Shown one piece after another: positions 1-6,244 of a stretch of 7,662 nucleotides of DNA. Within the stretch, counting starts at the first letter, position 1. Every line of letters starts with the position of its first letter. The position numbers and the translations under genes were made by a program. This DNA comes from Comamonadaceae bacterium (lineage in GTDB: Bacteria; Pseudomonadota; Gammaproteobacteria; Burkholderiales; Burkholderiaceae). The notes under the pieces were generated by a model, which was not told the origin of the DNA, searched no databases, and was given only the letters and a program-made list of their open reading frames with translations. The stretch lies in contig CANCGU010000127.1 in the NCBI GenBank assembly GCA_947377705.1, positions 1 through 7,662 on the forward strand, given 5' to 3'.

Positions 1-24
1 GATCAGGTCGACATGCTCATCCAA
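1..24 (-). CDS. rluD: 5' end of a leftward gene, probably 23S rRNA pseudouridine synthase RluD (partial)
   Basis: Only the first few codons are present. Reading leftward, a TTG at 22-24 is followed by codons for LDEHVDLI, which run open to the window edge. A strong Shine-Dalgarno AGGAGG (plus-strand cctcct at 33-38) sits 8 bases before this TTG. The frame stays open upstream to a stop at 118-120, and the only other usual start there is a TTG at 91-93, which would add 23 residues rich in Pro and Ser. No in-frame ATG exists. The RluD assignment is inferred mainly from position: in Comamonadaceae, rluD commonly lies divergently next to bamD, and an acidic N-terminal tail before the S4-like domain fits. 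RluD makes pseudouridines in helix 69 of 23S rRNA. No diagnostic motif is visible, so the reading frame is better supported than the product. Confidence 0.45.
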
Positions 25-32
25 TAAAACAT

Positions 33-38
33 CCTCCT
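33..38 (-). promoter_or_regulatory. Ribosome binding site deciding a TTG start for the leftward gene
   Basis: The minus strand reads AGGAGG, a full match to the anti-Shine-Dalgarno complement. It lies 8 bases upstream of TTG at 22-24. An ATG at 30-32 directly abuts the site and is in another frame that stops after nine codons, so it cannot be the start. This site is the main reason to prefer the TTG start. Confidence 0.5.
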
Positions 39-69
39 GAGTAGGCGCTGGAGAGGGTGGCTGAGCCGA

Positions 70-75
70 TAGAAT
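70..75 (+). promoter_or_regulatory. Possible -10 box of the bamD promoter
   Basis: TAGAAT at 70-75 differs from the sigma-70 consensus TATAAT at one position. It would place a transcript start near 82, about 23 bases before the bamD GTG. No good TTGACA-like -35 element is visible 16-18 bases upstream, where the sequence is GC-rich. This is a weak call based on one short motif in a short divergent region. Confidence 0.25.
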
Positions 76-104
76 GGATTTACTTTGCTTCAAGAGGTTG
101 ACCT

Positions 105-917
105 GTGGTGTTACGACTCAAATTATCGACTGTGTGGATGGCCATTGGCTTATCTACCGCTATTCTTTTGTCGGGTTGTGCTGACAGCAACTACGATGCC
201 ACCAAAGATTGGAGCAATGACAAGCTCTACAACGAAGCCAAAGACGAAATGGCGGCGGGGGCTTACGACAAAGCCATTGGCATGTACGAAAAGCTCGAAG
301 GCCGCGCTGCGGGCACACCACTCTCGCAACAAGCACAGCTTGACAAGGCTTGGGCTCAGTACAAAACCAACGAGCCTGTGCAAGCCGTGGCCACACTCGA
401 TCGCTTCATCAAACTGCACCCTGCTAGCCCCGCCCTTGATTACGCGCTGTACCTCAAAGGCTTGGTGAATTTCAATGAAAACTTGGGCTTCATGTCTTCG
501 GTGGCAGAACAAGACTTGGCCGAACGAGACCCTAAGCAAGCCAAGGAATCTTTTGAAGCCTTCCGGGAGTTGGCGGTTCGTTTCCCTGATTCCAAATATT
601 CTGTGGATGCACGTTTGCGCATGGCGTTCATCAAAAACTCGCTGGCGCGCTCAGACGTCCATGTGGCGCGCTTTTACTACCAACGCGGCGCGTATGTGGC
701 GGCCATCAACCGTGCACAAGCCACTGTGCAAGAGTACCGCGATGTGCCAGCCGTGGAAGAAGCCTTGTTCCTCATGGTTCAGTCCTATGACAAACTGGGT
801 TTGAATCAATTGCGTGACGACACCAAGCGCGTGCTAGAAACTACCTACCCCAACAGTGCGTTCTTGTACCCAGAGCGGATCCCCACTAAAAAATCGTGGT
901 GGCAGCTTTGGAAATAA
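105..917 (+). CDS. bamD: BamD, outer-membrane assembly lipoprotein of the BAM complex
   Basis: BamD works with BamA on the periplasmic face of the outer membrane to fold and insert beta-barrel proteins. The 270-residue product opens with a lipoprotein signal peptide ending in the lipobox L-S-G-C, with the lipidated Cys at residue 25. The +2 residue is Ala, not Asp, which fits sorting to the outer membrane by the Lol system. The rest is helical TPR-like repeats, roughly residues 36-250, with the family's YDKAI, FPDSKY and Y-N/D-V-P-A segments. E. coli BamD is a little shorter, about 245 residues. The start is GTG, with AAGAGG at 92-97 placed 7 bases before it. A second GTG follows immediately, and the first ATG (138) would cut into the signal peptide. 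The C-terminus ends in a Trp-rich KKSWWQLWK tail. The gene diverges from the putative rluD and overlaps the convergent helicase gene by 32 bp. Confidence 0.95.
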   Translation: MVLRLKLSTVWMAIGLSTAILLSGCADSNYDATKDWSNDKLYNEAKDEMAAGAYDKAIGMYEKLEGRAAGTPLSQQAQLDKAWAQYKTNEPVQAVATLDRFIKLHPASPALDYALYLKGLVNFNENLGFMSSVAEQDLAERDPKQAKESFEAFRELAVRFPDSKYSVDARLRMAFIKNSLARSDVHVARFYYQRGAYVAAINRAQATVQEYRDVPAVEEALFLMVQSYDKLGLNQLRDDTKRVLETTYPNSAFLYPERIPTKKSWWQLWK

Positions 918-3033
918 GGTGTTGGCTCAGCGCGTCTATTGACTGAGCCAATTCTTGGGCCGTTTGCAATTGACGCATCGGCGGCAATGCGGAAATCAAA
1001 CGACGCCCATAACCGGTGGTCACTAATCGGTTGTCACACAAGACCAAAACACCTTGATCTGACTCTGTGCGAATCAATCGACCCGCGCCCTGCTTCAAAG
1101 CCACCACCGCTTCAGGCACAAAATACGCATTGAACGGACTGCGCCCTTGGGCCTCTAAGCGCTTGCTGCGTGCTTCGACCAACGGATCGTTGGGCGGTGG
1201 AAACGGCAGCTTGTCGATGATCACCAATTGCAGTGCATCGCCCGGCACATCAAAGCCTTCCCAAAACGTGGCCGAGGCCACCAGCACGCAGCCGCCATCC
1301 CCCGCTTTGGCGCCTTCGCGAAAACGCTCCATCAAATGGCGTTTGGGCCACTCTCCTTGCACCAGCACCTCAATGCCAGCCCCTTCGAGCTGCCTTTTCA
1401 TCACGTCGCCAATGGCACGCAAAGCACGCAGCGTGGTCGTCAGCACCAAGGTGCGGCCTCCCAATCGGCGTACCGCATCGCTGGCAATCGTGGCCACTTG
1501 CGTGCTGTGTTCAGGGTCGTTCGGACGCACGATGTCACGCGGCACATAGAGAGACGCTTGTGCCGGGTAATCAAATGGGCTGCTCACGCGCAAAATCGTG
1601 GCGGACTCCAAACCGCATGGCTCGGTGAACCAACGCAAACGCGGGTCATCACCCAAAGTGGCAGACGTAAAAACCCAACTGCGTGGGCGCGTGTCCTCCA
1701 CAGGACGCAACGGGAAAGCACTGCCAAAGGGAGAGGCGTCTGTGTCGTATGCCTGCGAAGGCACCTCAGCTTCGTCGTACCAAGGCGGCGGCTCCTCTGA
1801 GCCCTCGTCAGGGGACGAGGCTGATGGTTGCTTCATCAAACGCTCGCGCACCGTTTGTGCGATGTCCAGCGGCGCTTCCATCAAACGCATTTGTGATGCG
1901 CTCACATCCATCCACCGCACAGCGTCTGGCGCACACGGATTCAAAAAGGCGTCCACGCGTTTGGCGATCTCGCCCACACGGTCATGCAAACGCATGAAGT
2001 CAGGGGCAATTTCGCTGACGGTATCTAGCGCTTGCAAGGCTTGCACGCAAGCCGCACCCACGTCTTGCAGCGACTGTTCCCACACCCCAGGATGAATACC
2101 CTCTGGTGCATCACCCGTCCACCGCAATTTCACCGCACCTGGGCGCTTGCCGCCCACCAAGCGCAGCTCCCGTGCCGCACGCTCCAGCGTGGCGCAAACA
2201 CCTTGCCAATCGGCCAAGCCACGCGCCAATTGCAATCCGGTGGCCAGCATGTCACGCGTCACATCCAACAGTTGGGCTGTGCCGAGTTGATGGCCTAAAA
2301 AGTTGACCCCTGTTTCATTCAATTGGTGTGCTTCATCAAAGATGACCACGCGCACACTGGGCAGCAACTCGGCCATGCCGGTTTCACGCACCGCCATATC
2401 AGCAAAAAACAAATGGTGATTGATCACCACCACGTCTGCGCCCAGCGCTTCACGACGCGCCGCATTGACGTGGCAAGTTTTGAATTTGGGGCATTGCGAG
2501 CCCAAACAATTTTCACGGTTCGAGGTGATGAGCGGAATCAGCGGTGAGCGCTCATCCAAACCTGGCAGCTCTGCCAAGTCACCGGTACGGGTACTGAGTG
2601 ACCAAGTCTCCACACGCGATAACAAGTGCACGGTATGACGATCAGGCATGCTGGTGTCGCGCCGCGCCATTTCCATGCGATGTGTGCACAAATAGCTGGC
2701 ACGGCCTTTGAGCAATGCCAACCGAATTGGCAAGTTAAGGGCTTGTACCAAACGCGGCAAATCGCGGGCATAGAGCTGGTCTTGCAAAGCTTTGGTCGCC
2801 GTCGAGAGCAGCACACGCTCCCCACTCAACAACGCAGGCACCAGATAAGCGAAGGTCTTGCCCACCCCCGTTCCGGCCTCTACCACCAAGCTGCCGCCAT
2901 GGGCCACCACATCCGCCACGGCCAAAGCCATGTCGGTTTGACCTTGACGGGGGCTGAACTGGTCCGTGGCACGAGCCAGCACACCTAAAGGCGCAAACGC
3001 CTCTTGCACCAAATCACGCAAAGGATGGCTCAT
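886..3033 (-). CDS. yoaA: YoaA/DinG-family Fe-S DNA helicase
   Basis: This is a 5'-3' superfamily 2 helicase of the XPD/DinG type, acting in DNA repair and replication-stress tolerance. E. coli YoaA partners with the clamp-loader subunit HolC. Visible motifs: Walker A AGTGVGKT at residues 53-60; four Fe-S cluster cysteines at C116, C176, C181 and C187 (the last three in CLGSQCPKFKTC); VVVINHHLF at 201-209; Walker B DEAH at 233-236; FTSATL at 455-460; SATFWEGFDVPG at 587-598; and motif VI QGAGRLIR at 648-655. The segments NCLGSxCP and VVIIDKLPF-PPDP match YoaA better than canonical DinG. At 715 residues it is longer than E. coli YoaA (about 636), partly through an acidic insert at residues 401-450. 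The ATG overlaps the upstream stop in ATGA, and no Shine-Dalgarno is visible before it, which suggests coupled translation. The last ten or so codons overlap bamD. Confidence 0.92.
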   Translation of the reverse strand: MSHPLRDLVQEAFAPLGVLARATDQFSPRQGQTDMALAVADVVAHGGSLVVEAGTGVGKTFAYLVPALLSGERVLLSTATKALQDQLYARDLPRLVQALNLPIRLALLKGRASYLCTHRMEMARRDTSMPDRHTVHLLSRVETWSLSTRTGDLAELPGLDERSPLIPLITSNRENCLGSQCPKFKTCHVNAARREALGADVVVINHHLFFADMAVRETGMAELLPSVRVVIFDEAHQLNETGVNFLGHQLGTAQLLDVTRDMLATGLQLARGLADWQGVCATLERAARELRLVGGKRPGAVKLRWTGDAPEGIHPGVWEQSLQDVGAACVQALQALDTVSEIAPDFMRLHDRVGEIAKRVDAFLNPCAPDAVRWMDVSASQMRLMEAPLDIAQTVRERLMKQPSASSPDEGSEEPPPWYDEAEVPSQAYDTDASPFGSAFPLRPVEDTRPRSWVFTSATLGDDPRLRWFTEPCGLESATILRVSSPFDYPAQASLYVPRDIVRPNDPEHSTQVATIASDAVRRLGGRTLVLTTTLRALRAIGDVMKRQLEGAGIEVLVQGEWPKRHLMERFREGAKAGDGGCVLVASATFWEGFDVPGDALQLVIIDKLPFPPPNDPLVEARSKRLEAQGRSPFNAYFVPEAVVALKQGAGRLIRTESDQGVLVLCDNRLVTTGYGRRLISALPPMRQLQTAQELAQSIDALSQHLISKAATTIF
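922..951 (+). terminator. Perfect 9-bp inverted repeat just after bamD, possible terminator
   Basis: TTGGCTCAG (922-930) and CTGAGCCAA (943-951) are exact inverted complements around a 12-base loop. The hairpin begins 4 bases after the bamD stop codon. On the plus strand it is followed only by a weak T-containing stretch (ttctt), so an intrinsic terminator is possible but not textbook. The whole repeat also lies within the last codons of the convergent helicase gene, where it encodes ELAQSIDALSQ, so a chance origin is possible. On the minus strand it falls inside coding sequence. Confidence 0.35.
1684..1833 (-). other. Acidic, Pro/Ser-rich insert in the helicase (residues about 401-450)
   Basis: Just before the conserved SWVFTSATL motif, the protein carries about 45 residues rich in Asp, Glu, Pro and Ser, including SSPDEGSEEPPPWYDEAEVP. 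From memory of the family, E. coli YoaA has only a few residues at this point. The segment looks disordered and is probably a surface loop between the two motor halves. It is in frame with no sign of a frameshift. Confidence 0.6.
3030..3033 (-). promoter_or_regulatory. ATGA stop-start overlap coupling the coiled-coil gene to the helicase
   Basis: The TGA of the upstream gene (3030-3032) and the ATG of the helicase (3031-3033) share bases. The 20 bases before this ATG, read leftward, contain no Shine-Dalgarno-like run, so translation probably depends on terminating ribosomes re-initiating. Confidence 0.7.
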
Positions 3034-3620
3034 TGATTTGGCATAGGCAGCGGCGCTGCAGGCTCTTTGTTGCGTTCACGTTGCTTCTTTTCAAGGTCGG
3101 AACGACGCTGCGCAGCTTCACGTTGTTTTTGCTCGTATTCGCCGCGTTTGGTACCTTGCAAGGCATGGTCGATTTGCTTTTGTGCGTTGGCATCTGCGCG
3201 CTCTTTCGATGCGGCAATGGATGCAGCACGTTCAGCCTCCGCTTTTTTGCGTTCCGTCTCGCTGGTGCGTTCGGTCAAAGTGCGACGCGCTTGGTCCGCT
3301 TGAATTTGACGTTCCTGCGCGTTGAAACGCAATTCTTCCTTGCGCAAAGCCTCATTCGCTTCGATGCGTCGGTCGCGTGCTTGCAAACGACAGCGGGTGA
3401 CATCGAAGTTTTGATAGCACAGCTTCATGTCTTGCTTGTATTGATCCTCAAGCGCTTGACGTTGGCGTGTCAAACGTTCACGAACGTCGTTGCGCTCCGA
3501 CTCCGATGGAAAGCCAGAGGCCGCCTGACTCGCGGCTGGAGCCGCCTCATCCGCAGACGGCTCAAGACCCCATGTTGCAAAACAGACAAAGGCGAGCAAA
3601 GAACAACACCGTCTTTTCAT
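3030..3620 (-). CDS. Small exported coiled-coil protein, function unknown
   Basis: I recognise no characterised family here. The 196-residue product starts MKRRCC followed by a hydrophobic stretch (about residues 7-18), which looks like a signal peptide, so the mature protein is probably periplasmic. An Ala/Pro/Ser-rich linker (about 20-40) leads into a long, highly charged helix rich in Arg, Glu, Gln, Lys and Ala (about 42-185), very likely coiled coil. The tail is Pro-rich (AAPLPMPNQ). Two cysteines, C68 and C77 in the segment CYQNFDVTRC, sit early in the helix and could form a disulfide. I recall similar proteins with a C-x8-C motif in other Burkholderiales, annotated as hypothetical. The ATG overlaps the zapE stop (ATGA), with AGGA a few bases upstream, and its own stop overlaps the helicase ATG. 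It is therefore probably co-translated with both. No lipobox is convincing. Confidence 0.8.
   Translation of the reverse strand: MKRRCCSLLAFVCFATWGLEPSADEAAPAASQAASGFPSESERNDVRERLTRQRQALEDQYKQDMKLCYQNFDVTRCRLQARDRRIEANEALRKEELRFNAQERQIQADQARRTLTERTSETERKKAEAERAASIAASKERADANAQKQIDHALQGTKRGEYEQKQREAAQRRSDLEKKQRERNKEPAAPLPMPNQ
3617..3620 (-). promoter_or_regulatory. ATGA stop-start overlap coupling zapE to the coiled-coil gene
   Basis: The zapE TGA (3617-3619) overlaps the next ATG (3618-3620). A short AGGA lies about 5 bases upstream inside the zapE coding end, so re-initiation may be helped by a weak local ribosome binding site. The same arrangement occurs at the next junction of this operon. 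Confidence 0.7.
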
Positions 3621-4726
3621 GTCAGTCCTGTGTCCACCGTTCGACGCTCTAGCGCTAAGAATTCGGCCGATTGCATTTCATTCAAACGCGACACGGTGCG
3701 TGGAAACTCATGCGCCATGGGACCTTCGGTGTACAACTCTTCAGGAGGCACCGCGGCTGACAACATCAGTTTCACACGGCGGTCATACAACACATCCACC
3801 AACCAAGTGAAGCGCCGAGCTTCGGCCGCTTTGTTGACGGGCATCTGAGGCACATCGCTCAGCAATACCGTGTGGAACTGGCTGGCAATTTCAAGGTAAT
3901 CGTTTTGCGAACGAGGCCCACCGCACAGCTCCTTGAAGTCAAACCACACCACGCCACCGGCACGGCGGCGGGCTTTGATTTGGCGGGCTTCAATGTGCAA
4001 CATCGGCTCCTCGTCTTGGCACTCAGCCAACCGGTTGAAGGCATCGGTCATCGCAGCGTCGGCCTTCTCACCCAAGGGGCGCAAATACAGTTCGACTTGT
4101 TCTAAGGTGCGGCGACGGTAGTCCGTGCCATTGTCCACATTGATGATCTCTAGCTCTTTGTTCAGCAGCGCAATGGCAGGCAAGATGCGGTCACGGTGCA
4201 TGCCCCCCGGATACAAGTCGTCCGGTTTGAAGTTCGAGGTGGTCACAAAACCCACGCCGTTGTCGAACAAGGCGTCTAGCAAGCGATGCAAGATCATGGC
4301 ATCTGTGATGTCGGCCACATGGAACTCGTCAAAGCAAATCAGCTTGTAGCGTTTGGACATTTGCTTGCCCAACACATCCAGCGGATTCACGGTGCCCTGC
4401 AACTCGCGCAACTCACGGTGCACCTCACGCATGAACTCATGAAAATGCAAACGCGTTTTGCGCTTGATCGGCACGGCCTCAAAAAAGCAATCCATCAAAA
4501 AACTTTTACCGCGCCCCACCCCACCAAACATGTACACGCCACGCGGAATCGCTGGGCGATTGACCAGCTTCTTCAATGAGTTGGAACGCTTCTCTTTGTA
4601 CGCCGCCCACTCAGTGGCGCAACGCTCTAAAGCATCAATGGCACGCAGCTGCGCGGGGTCACTTTGAAAGCCTCGAATGTCGAGTTCTTTGAGGTAGTTT
4701 TGGTGAACGGGCTGGAGGTCTGACAT
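3617..4726 (-). CDS. zapE: ZapE, AFG1-like cell-division ATPase
   Basis: ZapE is a cytoplasmic P-loop ATPase of the AFG1/LACE1 family. In E. coli it associates with FtsZ at the division ring, mainly late in constriction or under stress. The 369-residue product matches the usual length (E. coli about 375). Visible motifs: QSDPAQLRAIDALE near the N-terminus (21-34); Walker A GGVGRGKS at 68-75; the HFHEFM segment at 94-99; Walker B LICFDEF at 129-135; and a sensor-1-like TTSN at 162-165 followed by the family's FKPDDLYPGG. The C-terminal part carries RFTWLVDVLYDRRVKL and a final EFPRTVSRLNEM segment, both typical. It starts 77 bases after the lpd stop, beyond a strong terminator. The bases before the ATG show only a weak Shine-Dalgarno. 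It is the first gene of a tightly overlapped trio. Confidence 0.94.
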   Translation of the reverse strand: MSDLQPVHQNYLKELDIRGFQSDPAQLRAIDALERCATEWAAYKEKRSNSLKKLVNRPAIPRGVYMFGGVGRGKSFLMDCFFEAVPIKRKTRLHFHEFMREVHRELRELQGTVNPLDVLGKQMSKRYKLICFDEFHVADITDAMILHRLLDALFDNGVGFVTTSNFKPDDLYPGGMHRDRILPAIALLNKELEIINVDNGTDYRRRTLEQVELYLRPLGEKADAAMTDAFNRLAECQDEEPMLHIEARQIKARRRAGGVVWFDFKELCGGPRSQNDYLEIASQFHTVLLSDVPQMPVNKAAEARRFTWLVDVLYDRRVKLMLSAAVPPEELYTEGPMAHEFPRTVSRLNEMQSAEFLALERRTVDTGLT

Positions 4727-4751
4727 AGGGCTCTATTGTGCCTTGCTCATG

Positions 4752-4781
4752 AAAAAAGCCCGCTGTGGCCAGCGGGCTTTT
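4752..4781 (-). terminator. Strong intrinsic terminator of the odhA-odhB-lpd operon
   Basis: An exact GC-rich stem GCCCGCTG/CAGCGGGC (4758-4765 and 4770-4777) with a 4-base loop is extended by A:T pairs to about 12 bp. Read leftward, the stem is followed by six T residues (4757-4752), the classic Rho-independent form. It lies 22 bases past the lpd stop and 25 bases before the zapE start. On the plus strand the T run is only four bases, so leftward use is favoured. Confidence 0.85.
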
Positions 4782-4803
4782 GAGACGCAAAGCAATAAAA
4801 CTT

Positions 4804-6231
4804 TTAGAAGTTCAACGTGCGTTTGTCCACAGCCAAAGCTGCTTCTTTGGTCGCTTCGCTCAACGATGGGTGCGCATGGCAAATGCGAGCAATGTCTTCA
4901 GCCGAGGCCTTGAATTCCATCGCCACCACAGCTTCAGAGATCAACTCTGACACCTGTGGACCCACCATGTGCACGCCCAAGATTTCGTCGGTCGTGGCGT
5001 CAGCCAAGAACTTCACCATGCCGGTGGTGTCGCCCAAAGCGCGCGCACGGCCGTTCGCGAGGAACGGGAAGGTGCCAGCCTTGTACGCCACGCCGTCGGC
5101 CTTGAGCTGTTGCTCAGTGCGACCCACCCAAGCGATTTCGGGACTGGTGTAGATGACCCAGGGAATGGTGTTGAAGTTGACGTGACCGTGTTGGCCAGCC
5201 ATACGCTCGGCCACAGCAACGCCTTCTTCTTCGGCTTTGTGCGCGAGCATCGGGCCACGCACCACATCGCCCACCGCCCAAACGCCGGGGACGTTGGTTT
5301 TGCATTCGCCGTCCACCACAATGGCGCCGCGCTCGTCGAGCTGCAGGCCAATGGCTTCGGCGTTCAAACCAATCGTGTTGGGCACGCGGCCAATCGACAC
5401 GATGAGCTTGTCAGCATCCAACACAATGGCTTCGCCTTTGGCGTTGGTGTAGTTGACAGTGACGCCCTTCTTGCCATTGACGATCTCGCCGACTTTCACG
5501 CCCAGTTCGATCTTCAAGCCTTGCTTGTCAAACGCTTTTTTGGCTTCTTTGGCGATTTGCTCATCCACAGCGCCCAAGAACGTAGGCAGACCTTCGAGGA
5601 TGGTCACGTCAGCGCCGAGACGACGCCACACAGAACCCATCTCCAAACCGATCACACCTGAGCCGATCAAAGCCAGTTTCTTCGGCACAGCGCCTACGCG
5701 CAATGCGCCGTCATTCGACAACACGTTGACTTCGTCAAATGGTGTGCCGGGCAACGCACGGGCGTTAGAACCTGTAGCGATGATGACTTGCTTGGCCGAG
5801 ATGGTTTCTTCGGTTTTGCCAGCGACGTTGATGGTGTAACCGCCTTCAGCCTTGCCAGCAAAGCTGCCGCGACCGTGGAAGAACGTGACCTTGTTTTTCT
5901 TGAACAGGTACAAGATGCCATCGTTGTTTTGCTTCACAACGTTGTCTTTGCGGGCAATCATCTTGGCCACATCCATCTTCACGTCTTTGGCAGAAATGCC
6001 ATGCTCTGCGAAATGGTGGTTGGCATGGTCAAAGTGCTCGCTGGACTGCAGCAAAGCCTTAGAGGGAATGCAACCCACGTTGGTACAGGTGCCGCCAGGG
6101 GCTGGGCCACCGGCTGCGTTTTTCCATTCGTCGATACAAGCGACTTGGAAACCGAGTTGTGCAGCACGAATGGCTGCAATGTAGCCACCCGGGCCACCAC
6201 CAATGACGACGACGTCGAATTGTTTAGACAT
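4804..6231 (-). CDS. lpd: Dihydrolipoyl dehydrogenase (E3) of the 2-oxoglutarate dehydrogenase complex
   Basis: This FAD enzyme reoxidises the dihydrolipoyl arm of E2 and passes electrons to NAD+. The 475-residue product shows the FAD-binding GGGPGG at residues 11-16, the redox-active disulfide C49/C54 in [16 protein letters not shown] at 152-155, the NAD-binding GSGVIG at 190-195, the second FAD segment WAVGD (318-322), and the C-terminal catalytic pair H454 and E459 in HAHPSLSE. It lacks the N-terminal lipoyl domain found on the pyruvate-dehydrogenase-linked E3 of many Burkholderiales. This, with its position after odhB, points to the 2-oxoglutarate complex, although an E3 may be shared. 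The ATG follows the odhB stop by 13 bases, with GAAGGA about 5 bases upstream. The gene is closed by the terminator at 4752-4781. Confidence 0.96.
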   Translation of the reverse strand: MSKQFDVVVIGGGPGGYIAAIRAAQLGFQVACIDEWKNAAGGPAPGGTCTNVGCIPSKALLQSSEHFDHANHHFAEHGISAKDVKMDVAKMIARKDNVVKQNNDGILYLFKKNKVTFFHGRGSFAGKAEGGYTINVAGKTEETISAKQVIIATGSNARALPGTPFDEVNVLSNDGALRVGAVPKKLALIGSGVIGLEMGSVWRRLGADVTILEGLPTFLGAVDEQIAKEAKKAFDKQGLKIELGVKVGEIVNGKKGVTVNYTNAKGEAIVLDADKLIVSIGRVPNTIGLNAEAIGLQLDERGAIVVDGECKTNVPGVWAVGDVVRGPMLAHKAEEEGVAVAERMAGQHGHVNFNTIPWVIYTSPEIAWVGRTEQQLKADGVAYKAGTFPFLANGRARALGDTTGMVKFLADATTDEILGVHMVGPQVSELISEAVVAMEFKASAEDIARICHAHPSLSEATKEAALAVDKRTLNF

Positions 6232-6244
6232 GTGAATCCTTCAA

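Noticed and set aside
9..32. Leftward ATG at 30-32 as the start of the edge gene
   Set aside because: It abuts the Shine-Dalgarno with no spacing and is in a frame that stops after nine codons.
85..468. Plus-strand frame overlapping the bamD start in another phase
   Set aside because: It shares sequence with bamD, which has a signal peptide, a lipobox and TPR repeats. The alternative product looks like random translation.
3582..3620. Lipoprotein signal in the coiled-coil protein (Cys13)
   Set aside because: The residues before Cys13 are A-F-V, which do not fit the lipobox (Gly/Ala/Ser expected just before the Cys). An ordinary signal peptide is more likely.
3033..3848. A 271-codon plus-strand open frame opposite the coiled-coil gene and the zapE 3' end
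   Set aside because: It is antisense to two well-supported genes. Its translation is a Leu/Phe/Arg-rich product without domains, as expected for the complement of Glu/Arg/Lys-rich helical coding sequence. No promoter or ribosome binding site was seen.
4969..5661. A 230-codon plus-strand frame opposite lpd
   Set aside because: It is antisense to a complete, motif-rich dihydrolipoyl dehydrogenase, and the product has no recognisable domain.
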